From Ligula intestinalis (taxonomy: Eukaryota > Platyhelminthes > Cestoda > Diphyllobothriidea > Diphyllobothriidae): a DNA stretch of 64,000 nucleotides. A program made the position numbers and the translations under genes. The notes below the pieces were generated by a model. That model was given only the letters and a program-made list of their open reading frames with translations, did not search any database and was not told where the DNA came from. Within the stretch, counting starts at the first letter, position 1. The number at the start of each line of letters is the position of its first letter. Location: positions 76,072,648-76,136,647 of the forward strand of contig JAYGXS010000001.1 of assembly GCA_036362985.1 (NCBI GenBank). Reading direction: 5' to 3'. This document shows positions 56,640-64,000 of the stretch, in pieces.

Positions 56640-57800
56640 TGCCTAGGAGAAAGCGTTCCCAAAAATTAACGTATGTCCGCCGGAGTTATATAATAGTTCC
56701 CTGGGAAAATTACAGTTAAGCAGGCAAAGTAGGAGGGCTATGTCAATCTACATCAATAGTGCAAATCGTCTCTTTGGCACCTTTCAAATCTGTTCATGAA
56801 TGCACAAAGTTAGTTTCTTCATCAATAAAACTGCTCAGCATCGTCCAGTTAAGTGCTCAAACTTCTAGGAATGAGAATACAGGATGTGCATAAACGAAAA
56901 ATCAGTTGGATGTTCAGTACACGCGAACGTTTCTAGCGATTGAGATGTACTGAAAGGGACTACCGACACGTATAACGGCTTATCCAAGGGATAAAAGAAA
57001 GAAACAGACAGGAGATAACGTTATTCCTAAGTTTTCTCCCAAAAAAGACCCCTTCGGAGTTTTTAGAGCTATCTATGTACTTTATTTAATAAAGGGTATC
57101 ACAAGAACGTATCATTATGATAAGATACGAAAGCCAGATAATACTTGTTAAAGAGTTGATGAGTGAACCTATTAGTATAACCAGCATCTACCTGAGAAAT
57201 CATCAACATAACTTGAAGATACATTCAGCGCGGTCAAGACGGACGAAGAGAGACCATGATAAGACACCACCAAAAAAAAGAAATAAAAGTTTATATAGCA
57301 AAGTTACTAATGAAGTTAATTAAGATGTGCGGCAGAATGCAGTGATGCCAAAGGCTCTACCTAACTATAAATAAAAGTGTGAGGTTTTGGTTAAGAGGTA
57401 TTGAAGTTGTGTGAGACCAAATTATTCCCAGAAAATTATCCTGCTCCCTTACAGTCCGTAGGGATTAGTGATTAACGCAATAGAAGTTTATCCAGGAAGA
57501 CAATCGCCGATGGAATATGAGCTGCTAATGAGCGCGAATAGTTTTGATCTTACTCCTTCCACATGCCATGTAAAACCGAAAACAGATAACCAACATAAGA
57601 AATATAAGCGCACCGAAGTAGTTTTCAAACTTCTCTTCTTAAATTCTTTTAAGGTCAAAGTGGTTCCAATGGAACCAAAGGTCCCACTTTGTTCCTACTG
57701 CGCCATGATTGCGTATGTGGGCGGTATTCCGTGCACTGGCCCAGGTAGTCTACAAGCTGTCATCGAAATCGATGGTCGAACACCCACACACAAGCTCCCA
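56640..57800. other. Unassigned stretch
   Basis: No gene or repeat recognised. Frames at 57117-57323 and 57468-57920 have no family signature; the end of the latter runs into the fold-back at 57815. Confidence 0.3.
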
Positions 57801-57814
57801 CGCCCACCTGAGAA

Positions 57815-58110
57815 AATCCTACGTGCACGCACGCCTCCTGCGTTTGCTACCTCTCCCCTCTCCAAATGCGGCGCCTGGATCGATGCCTTGCTCTGGCAAC
57901 TTTTGCCGGCATACGCCTAGGGCGAAAAACCCGTGTTCAGGGCGCACGCGTTCAAAGGGAGGGAGTGGGGGTCTGGGGGTAGAGGGGTGCAGACTTGGTT
58001 AAGCATACGCCGGCAAAATTTGCCCGAGCAAGGCATCGATCCAGGCGCCGCATTTGGAGAGGGGGGAGGTAGCAAATGCAGGAGGCGTGCGTGCACGTAG
58101 GGTTTTTCTG
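57815..58110. repeat. Long fold-back: two ~105-bp inverted arms
   Basis: 57815-57918 and 58003-58110 are near-identical inverted copies (CTACGTGCACGCACGCCTCC at the outer end, GGCGCCTGGATCGATGCC in the middle, TTTGCCGGCATACGC at the inner end). I estimate about 95 % identity by eye. The spacer of about 85 bp is G-rich (GGGAGGGAGTGGGGGTCTGG). CAGGAGGCGTGCG on one side and GCACGCCTCCTG on the other show that arm ends are conserved. Open frames across it read the same peptide in both directions, which is just the symmetry. Confidence 0.85.
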
Positions 58111-58362
58111 AATAAAGTTTACTCAGTTTCCCCAAGGACGCCTTTCCTTGAGATAACGTATTATTTACTTCCAGATAGCAGAAGTCTCCAATGTCAAATG
58201 TTGAATCGACCTCACGAGAGAAACATGTGGGCTGTCATTTCACCTGAACCCATCCCTGCCAGAGGCCGATACCATCGAGGTAGTCAATTGAACACGCAAC
58301 TAAAGCCAGCTTTCAAGGCATATTTTGGCTTTGTTATGGTCGGTCTGCGTGGTCGCTGTGTT

Positions 58363-58399
58363 AATTAAGTCACTTTAAGTGACTTAAAGTGACTTAATT
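58363..58399. other. 37-base near-perfect palindrome
   Basis: AATTAAGTCACTTTAAGT, a central G, then the exact reverse complement: 18-bp arms. It is built from three AAGTGACTT/AAGTCACTT units. It could be a small cruciform or a dimeric binding site; context gives no hint. Confidence 0.85.
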
Positions 58400-59480
58400 C
58401 GTGATGTAGTAAACGTGCAACCTTAGGTAGACTAAATAAGCATTGATTTAGGACGCCGCAAGCACGAAATTTAACACAGTTGTTACATTTTCAGACTTAT
58501 ATGCGAGACGTAAAAAAAGACACAGGACTGTGCAGAATGACGAGTCGCAGATTCTATGACGGCAGTAAAGCGTCAAACTGTTAAGGGAAGGGGATAGGTA
58601 GATGTTCTCAATGTCAATTTAATCAGTCAAAATAAGGGGAAAAATCTGAACATATGTGTGAAGAAAACAAGAGTTAAAGTTATAAAAAAACGCATTCAAC
58701 TCACTTCATACTCACTCGCTTCTTGTTCCTGGCGTTCTAACTCCTCCTGAACCCCCGGCAGAATGTCATTATCTACGTCAGTAGAGGCGTCGGACCCACT
58801 CAGCGAATCAACCTCATTCATACCTTCATCTATATCCATCCTAGCGGCTTAAAAAGACAACAGAGAAATTATTTTCTAAGCAGTGGTCGACATAGCTTAG
58901 CGATGGGACGGCCAAACGTGAAGCGACCAAAACCACTCGGTGCAGTGATTTTCAAGTTCCACTTTTTTTCTCACTCTAATCCACTAAGAAGACGTGTTAT
59001 GGAACACTACTACAAAATTGATCGACAGGAAGTAGTATCAACTTTGGAGGGAACGAACGCAACTCGCGCGTTGGCTGAGCACGTAAGGTTGAAAATAATT
59101 ATGCAGTCAGGGCAAGGAAAAAAAATCTAGCAAAACAAATGGAACCAAATAGGAGATTACGTAAGTGGGTTCGATCACGCTCTAGTTTACACGCACACGA
59201 AAACCCTCTCCAAGTGCACCTCGAAGTCTTATATTCGACGCCCTAATCAGTGAAAGTACGAGTTCACACACCTAAGACTCTTACAACGAAAACACGACCT
59301 GGTTTTAAAGCCCAAAGAGTAAAACCCGACAGTGAACAGACACTGAAATCCAGGGTCTACAAGACAAATTCAAGAAGTAGAGTGTGCACACAACGACTGC
59401 GTAGCGATTCAATTAATCCGCTGAACTGGAACTAGATTGCGCGATTGTAGTTCATTCCATCGATTTCTCTGATTGATAGC
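58400..59480. other. Unassigned stretch
   Basis: No recognised gene. 58690-58860 (minus) is rich in acidic codons when read in reverse (an ESEYEVS- and DVDNDI-like stretch), but I cannot support an exon. Frame 58903-59130 (+) has no recognised family. Confidence 0.25.
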
Positions 59481-59509
59481 ATGGTTTTTGTTACAGGAGA
59501 CAGCAGAAT

Positions 59510-59750
59510 TATTAAAAGCACTTATCCCTCCATGTATCTGCCCTCTGATCAACCTCCACAACCTAACCCAAGTGCCTCCCCTGCCCCTCACCCACGCCGA
59601 CCTCGTCATGCGGGCGACGCGTAAAGGATTAATTGTAATTAGACTACACTATTTAAACCTGCCAAACTGTACAGTTTTAATTACCCTGCAAATGTTGTGG
59701 CCTGATGATGATTTGCTAAAAACATGTTTGCCAACTTGACTTCTCAGTTA
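59510..59750 (+). repeat. PLE 3' untranslated end, copy 2
   Basis: Almost the same as 53455-53712: TTATCCCTCCATGTATCTGC, GCGGGCGACGCGTAAAGGAT, CCTGATGATGATTTGCTA, ACTTGACTTCTCAG. There is no GIY-YIG coding sequence before it, so it is a short 3' fragment. Confidence 0.65.
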
Positions 59751-59979
59751 CGTAACTGTGCGCATCTTTCCGCACTCCCCCCCCATTCACCCTTCAAACC
59801 CCCTCCCCTGTCCGGACTCAACAAACCCCCATCAACTCGCAACCAGCTGAGTACAATTAAATTCCACCCCCTCCCCTATTCCCATGACTAATTTGCCAGC
59901 ATGTTACTTGTTTACCCCCTCTCTATATAGATGCAATGGCCCAAGGAAAATTTATCGAAAGCTACGTATGCTCGCCAGA

Positions 59980-60515
59980 TATTTATCAGAAAAGAAGTCA
60001 TTTACAAGATCCCTTGTGGGGACTACAATGCAGACAGACAGGAAGATCAACCTCCACACGCTTACGCCAATAGCATCGAGCGGTAAAGGGGCGATATCAC
60101 TTGTCCGAAGTCGCCGCGCACACACTAGAAACTGGACACCAATTTGTATGGGACGAAACTTGCATTGTTGGCCGCGAGTTTTTAGATACCATCAACTCGG
60201 ACGACTTGTGCAACTCGAATTTGACACGATGAATACCAACCTCAGAGACGCATGGAAGAGACGGCAGCCTATCCAGACTAACGGAAGCATAAACCGGCCA
60301 CCACCGACCACACGATTAAATGCGGTCGACAATTAATTCCCAACCGACCGCATAATTATATGCGGGTGACAACTATGTTTACCCACTGAGGGTGACGATC
60401 CACTATATAAGCTTCTGTTGGCCACCATTCTGAGTTAACTGTTTCGTACAGTTCCCATCCGCCTGACGATGACCTGGTGAGCCAGTGTCAAAAATTCACA
60501 CAATAAACCACCTTT
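59980..60515 (+). pseudogene. Penelope-like element, second lineage: GIY-YIG remnant and 3' end
   Basis: 59994-60030 reads VIYKIPCGDYNADRQ. After frameshifts 60110-60200 reads HTLETGHQFVWDETCIVGRE (the first E restored only by changing frame). These are the start and middle of the GIY-YIG domain in the other PLE lineage; the YIG motif itself is lost. The 3' end at 60463-60515 has CTGACGA, a strong hairpin GACCTGG-TGAG-CCAG-T-GTC, AAAA for GAAA, ATTC and then ACACAATAAACC, i.e. a hammerhead whose catalytic GAAA has mutated. Confidence 0.65.
60463..60515 (+). ncRNA. Hammerhead-like motif at a PLE 3' end (type E), core mutated
   Basis: CUGACGA (position 7 of the core is known to tolerate change), stem II GACCUGG/CCAG-GUC with a UGAG loop and one bulged U, then AAAA where GAAA is required, then AUUC. 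Loss of the G of GAAA should abolish cleavage. CAATAAACC follows, as in types B and C. Confidence 0.5.
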
Positions 60516-60529
60516 GCCTACTGTACGTC

Positions 60530-61400
60530 TTCTACCGAATTATACTCATTGGGATGTCAATTTTCCAGTTTATACGAAAGAGGCAGTTGGCAAATTGACT
60601 CGCAGCACTAACCTGTGCCAGACAGTTTTTGTGGACTCTTGCCAGAAGACCTCTGTCGAATTAGTCATGGCATCATTCCGTGACGTTCCGTGTATTTGCG
60701 TGTACGTGTTTTCAGCTCCTCAGCCACGCAGAGACAATTAGCAGTTTACAGCGGAGGATTCTACTGGTTTCCCTCAGGCGGTAGACAGGAACGCAATGAG
60801 CGGTGTAACGCGGGGAGTGCCCCCTTGATCAGCAGCTGGTCTGTTACGCGCAGGCTTGCCGAGAGCTCATCTAAAAAAAACTAGACATGCGAGCAACAAG
60901 AAGCTTCGCTGAATAACTGACAACACAATTTAAAATCAGCTTTTGCCGAGGAAGCGCCATGAGTGGTTTGTGATTTGCCAATTGATACTTATTTTGCGGA
61001 TAGGCGGCTGTTACCGATTAAACCCTAGGCCCTTCGATCAGATCCCATGGCTCTGTTTAGTTTTCCGGTGATAGGACTACTTTCTTTACACATTCATCTA
61101 GTTAGCCCTCCCGTTGCCTATTCGGCAGGTCCTCTTTCTCATAAGTTAACAACCTGCTCCAGAAGTAGCTGAGCATAACAATATGGCAGATTTTTGTAAA
61201 TATTCCCATGGTTAATTTGAAAAGCCAGTTTCTAGCAAACACATGTTTTCAGTGAATGTTTGGCCCGATGAAGAGTTGCTGAAAACAAATGCTTGCCAGA
61301 AACTGAATTTTCAGAATATGTTATATCCTATGACTGTATCACAACTGAGTAATAAGACGTGCATCCTTTTTCAATGAGCAAAGCAGATGGGAATGCGAGC
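60530..61400. other. Unassigned, with a PLE 3'-end-like motif near 61267
   Basis: GGCCCGATGAAGAGTTGCTG, AAAACAAATGCTTGCC at 61263-61300 resembles the CCTGATGATGATTTGCTGAA block of the PLE 3' ends at 53665 and 59700. Otherwise nothing is recognised. Confidence 0.35.
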
Positions 61401-61423
61401 TTACCAGTTTATTCGTCTTCATA

Positions 61424-61711
61424 ATGCAGAGAGTTGGGCCGCCTGCCAGAGAGATCCAGCGTCTGGCCACCTTTTCGGTATGCCTGCAGCGAGTGACAGA
61501 TCCTTGGATATTACCCTGCCGGCACTACTTATGTTACAAGCCCTGTCTTGAAGGATTGCTCAAAGAGAACTGTCAGAAAAGCAGCCTGTTAAACCAAAAA
61601 TTGGCTGAAACTTTCACGTACTCAGGCATATGTCATCCCAACGCTTTTGCTTGGCTCGGTTTTGAACAACCTCACATTGGCTTTTTGTCAGCCTCTGGGT
61701 TACGCAAGTAA
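61424..61711 (+). pseudogene. Possible RING-finger (TRIM-like) exon or its relic
   Basis: A 95-codon frame contains FSVCLQRVTDPWIL, PCRHYLCYKPCLEGL, and CQ at a distance. This follows the RING layout C..C-x(n)-P-x-x-LPC-x-H-x-x-C-x(3)-CL. The first cysteine of the opening pair is a phenylalanine here, and the spacing before the last cysteine is three rather than two residues. It could be a decayed copy or a variant RING. E3 ligase function would be the family's role. No confident splice sites bound it; CCAG before 61450 is one possible acceptor. Nothing after about 61570 resembles a B-box. Confidence 0.4.
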
Positions 61712-61722
61712 ATAGTATCAAT

Positions 61723-61815
61723 TATATGGATAAGGAAGAAGATTTTTCAAGCAACGGATTAATTTGTTGATCATCCTGAGCTTTCGAACTCTTACATGAG
61801 CCCATCGTCAGAGAT
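61723..61815 (-). ncRNA. Hammerhead ribozyme-like motif, type C (best core)
   Basis: In sense (minus): TATCT, CTGACGA, TGGGCTC-ATGTAA-GAGTTC as stem II (six pairs with two G-U), GAAA, GCTC, AGGATGATCAAC. All required core bases are present; U7 of the core is C, a position known to be variable. Stem III is only the self-complementary AGCU, which suggests pairing between two molecules. Stem I is short (CU/AG, then U-G). The sequence after it in sense resembles the type C copy at 49126. Confidence 0.55.
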
Positions 61816-61829
61816 AAGAAACAGCAAAC

Positions 61830-62310
61830 GGACTAAACTACTTAGAGGATACCGGCGCAAGAATGTGATTGGCGTCAAATGAAAGAAACGGATTCTATGT
61901 TCTGCCAGAAATCCACTATGGAAAATCCCTGAAGGCAGTCCCACCTATAATTTGGAAAAGTGGATGTACACAAAACTGAAATCTATCCAAGGCAACTCGT
62001 CTACCTCAGTTCAATCAGCCTCTCGATTCTTCAAAGAACTTCGAGGTCGGACGATTCAATCAGACTAAATCATGGTCTCCTTCTGTGTGACATCCATAAC
62101 ATCAAATCTGGCGCACCAAGTCTTGCACAAGAGACTTGAAGAGGCATATTATGAGGCTCGAAGCCCAAACAAAATAGAACACATCATGATTTTATTCAAA
62201 TTTTGCCAAAAAATACTTTACCTTTGCTGGAAAAACCTATGAACAGATCAAATGAACTCCGACTGCCTCGAAATGAGCGAAACAACGATACCTGATGCGC
62301 TGGAATTGAC
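61830..62310 (+). pseudogene. Penelope-like element RT fragment
   Basis: In two plus frames: NLEKWMYTKLKSIQGNSST, SVQSASRFFKELRGRTIQSD (61940-62065), a stop, IMVSFCVTSITSNLAHQVLH (62072-62130), KRLEEAYYEARS, then after a frameshift FTFAGKTYEQIK (62217-62253), a stop, and TP. These are the PLE RT fingers and palm leading to the K-G-T-P-M-G-S-P block. The catalytic motif region is absent. The sequence then meets a type A fragment at 62318. Confidence 0.75.
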
Positions 62311-62311
62311 T

Positions 62312-62345
62312 AAAGCTGGCTGATGACGAACAATTCTAGTTTTCC
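62312..62345 (+). repeat. Type A hammerhead 5' half
   Basis: AAAGCTGG-CTGATGA-CGAACAATTCTAG. It has the stem I strand and the intact CTGATGA, but the remainder of stem II and the GAAA box are not recognisable. Confidence 0.4.
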
Positions 62346-62349
62346 GGGT

Positions 62350-63030
62350 ATTGTATTCAGAGACCATGACTGACGTTTTCTGCCAGACTGCAAATGTCAA
62401 TGAACTTTACGCATGTCGGAGTACTTCAAACATTATTTCTCATAACATTGTAGAAATATTTCTTTTTAGAATATACGTTTGGTAGCTACTCCATAGCAGT
62501 TGATTTTATTCGACGAGAATTTTCACTGGAATTTGCCATCTGACAGTAAACTTCCAGATCCAGTCTCTCAAAATCATGATGTGGAAGGACAGCATTTTGA
62601 AATTATTGCCTTAGCGTAGGTGAAGACATGGAAGCTGGTAATCTCACATTCCCCTCTCTATTGCTTGTGGCAAATAAAGGATGTTCGTCTTATCACTCCC
62701 AGTATAAAAAACACCATGTTGGCATGCTTAGCTGCTTATGGAGCCATTAACATAACAGACGAGAATATGAGCTTAGCAGCTTCCTTATCACAAACTGAGC
62801 TGGTTGTTTTTGGCACCGGGGTTGCCCTGCCGGGGGCTTTGGCGAGCAGAGAATGCAGACCAGCAGATACTGCAGTACAGCTTCCTCATTGAGAAGGTAC
62901 ACAGGTGTACGCACGCAGTTACAGAATTCACGCATACAGTTGTGCCCTTAGGTTGGCTTTCGATACCTGGCAGCAGCCACTAAACAGCTAAAATATTACA
63001 ATTATTAGGTAATTACTGACCTCAACAAGT
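62350..63030. other. Unassigned stretch
   Basis: No gene or strong repeat recognised; the 90-codon frame at 62620-62892 has no family resemblance. Confidence 0.3.
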
Positions 63031-63034
63031 GGAA

Positions 63035-63165
63035 ATGGAATGATCATTTTGGCTGATTAGCCGTCATGAGCCATCCCAGATTGTGCTTCACTCGAGGCTT
63101 AGATCAACGACCTGCGGATTAGAAGTCCAGGGCTCTAACCAATGCACTACGAGCTCATTTTTTGC
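63035..63165 (-). repeat. tRNA-headed SINE with hammerhead-like segment (type A)
   Basis: In reverse complement: tRNA-like head 63165-63100 (A-box-like CGTAGTGCATTGGTTAGAGC; B-box-like GTCGTTGATCT, decayed), a linker, then GGATGG, CTCATGA, CGGCTAATCAGCCA (stem II GGCU/AGCC intact), AAAA, TGATCA, TT, CCATTT. CTGATGA and GAAA each carry one change, so this copy should be inactive. It has the same architecture as 42315-42450. Confidence 0.6.
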
Positions 63166-63334
63166 CCGTTCTGACCGGGAAGTTGCCCAGAGTACATGGG
63201 CAGTCACCAATCTTTTATGGAATTCCCTCGTATTATTGTTTATAGGGCCTAAATCTCCAGTCCCGCCAGCGAGAACTCAACGGCCAGCATATTATGGGCA
63301 GAAAGTCATAACCAACAAAGATAAAGGGGAATGC

Positions 63335-63785
63335 AATGGTCATTTCTTTTTTTAGCCCTCATACCAACCAGTCATACCTAACCGGAGGTGGTCCCCACAC
63401 GACCTTCGGACCCACAACCTGCTAGTCAGAGATCCATACTCTAACCCGCTGGTGGTGGTTTCGAGCCTCGTGTGGGACACCAACTGGGGTTTGATATGAA
63501 GGATGGATGAGGGCCTAGAAGCCTGGAATGACATTCCAGTCTGCAGAGCAACTGCAATAATCCTTTCTGGCTTCTTAGGCCTCATATCAACCACTCATAC
63601 CCAACCGGAGGTGGTCCGCATACAACCTTTGAACCCACGACCTGCTGGTTAGATATCCGTACTCTAACCCGCTGGTGATGGTTTCGAGCCTCGTGTGGGG
63701 CACCAACTCAGATAAGATATGAAAAGTGGATGATGGCTTATAAGAGAGAAATGGCATTCCACTCGCCCTAGTCTTTGTCAGTAGT
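63335..63785. repeat. Two tandem ~223-bp units, each a tRNA-like core flanked by divergent type A segments
   Basis: CCTCATACCAACCAGTCATACC, CTAACCGGAGGTGGTCC at 63357-63395 recurs at about 63580-63618 (CCTCATATCAACCACTCATACC, CAACCGGAGGTGGTCC). Each unit has (i) a minus-strand type A-like segment, (ii) a tRNA-like core bounded by CACACGA or CATACAA and TCGTGTGG, and (iii) a plus-strand type A-like segment. The plus segments are GGATGAGGGCCTAGAAGCC, TGGAATGACATTCCAGTC at 63506-63541 and GTGGATGATGGCTTATAAG, AGAGAAATGGC, ATTCCACTC at 63726-63766. The last keeps ATGA, GAAA and GUGG/CCAC stem I pairing but lacks CTG. Confidence 0.6.
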
Positions 63786-63929
63786 AACCTTTGCATATAA
63801 TTTGCTATCCATTGAACGGCTGCAGATGGGGCTTGAGAGAATTTCCCGAGATACAAGGGCACGAACGAGTTCCGTAACTGATCGCTGATCACCAATCTAC
63901 CGCTGTCCATATTCCTAATCGAAACCGAC

Positions 63930-64000
63930 AAAGCAACGATCCCGTGACGCAGTGGTCAGAGCTTCAGATTCTTAAACAACAGATGTCCAGTTCGAGCCTC
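63930..64000 (+). repeat. tRNA-like SINE head cut by the window end
   Basis: GATCCCGTGACGCAGTGGTC, AGAGC supplies an A-box-like part and GTCCAGTTCGAGCCTC a B-box-like part about 45 bases later. The upstream flank (ATATTCCTAATCGAAACCG, ACAAAGCA) matches that before the head at 3529, so a hammerhead segment may follow just beyond the window. Confidence 0.5.

Noticed and set aside
57468..58135. Conserved peptide found on both strands (ARLLxLLPxPSPNAAPGS)
   Set aside because: The similarity is caused by the inverted arms of the fold-back, not by coding conservation.
1..64000. CRISPR arrays, bacterial operons or phage modules
   Set aside because: No short regularly spaced repeats with unique spacers, no dense long reading frames; the content is that of an animal genome rich in retroelements.

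Overview
The window looks like non-coding, repeat-rich DNA from a large animal genome. A parasitic flatworm, possibly a large-genome tapeworm, is my best guess. I base this on the mixture of Penelope-like retroelements (PLEs) with GIY-YIG endonucleases, hammerhead-ribozyme-like repeats, RTE-type LINEs and Ty3 elements, and on similarity to repeat families I recall from platyhelminth assemblies; species is not determinable here. There are no bacterial operons, no long intact genes and no convincing multi-exon host gene. One 10-N assembly gap lies at 32075-32084. Almost every protein-like signal is a decayed transposable element.

Layout. 1-630: tandem 269-bp units with a tRNA-like (pol III type) head. 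645-1156: a second tandem pair. 3360-3690: a tRNA-headed SINE carrying a hammerhead-like core. 3940-4870: a GC/CpG-rich patch with Z-DNA and G-quadruplex-type runs. 9450-12560: a dispersed repeat and a LINE on the minus strand with an internal inversion. 13300-14375: hammerhead-type ends around a 401-bp element with about 62-bp terminal inverted repeats. 15360-15780: PLE reverse transcriptase (RT) on minus. 19880-20425: PLE RT tail plus GIY-YIG. 22003-22192: two hammerhead repeats in inverted orientation. 28219-29790: a short LTR element. 32518-32602: a perfect 26-bp hairpin. 38900-40300: the most complete PLE. 41400-41930: a second CpG-rich patch. 47100-47520: Tc1/mariner remnant. 48813-52665: a decayed Ty3 LTR retrotransposon. 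52890-53710: PLE GIY-YIG and 3' end. 53840-56620: two LINE copies, the first with a 66-bp hammerhead fragment inserted between 8-bp target duplications. 57815-58110: a long fold-back. 59510-60515: two PLE 3' ends. 61424-61600: a possible RING-finger exon. 61723-62340: hammerhead plus PLE RT. 63035-64000: an array of tRNA-like heads with hammerhead-like segments.

The most interesting signal is a set of hammerhead-like motifs in two contexts. One is a tRNA-headed SINE family (called type A here). The other is the ends of PLEs (types B, C and E). In types B and C the conserved GAAA box is followed by ACGU or AGCU, both self-complementary, so stem III could form between two copies rather than within one. 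Hammerheads in PLEs and in schistosome SINE-like satellites are known; this particular tRNA-plus-hammerhead family, the paired palindromic stem III variants and the cleanly inserted 66-bp fragment are the parts worth checking. All structures here were folded by eye.
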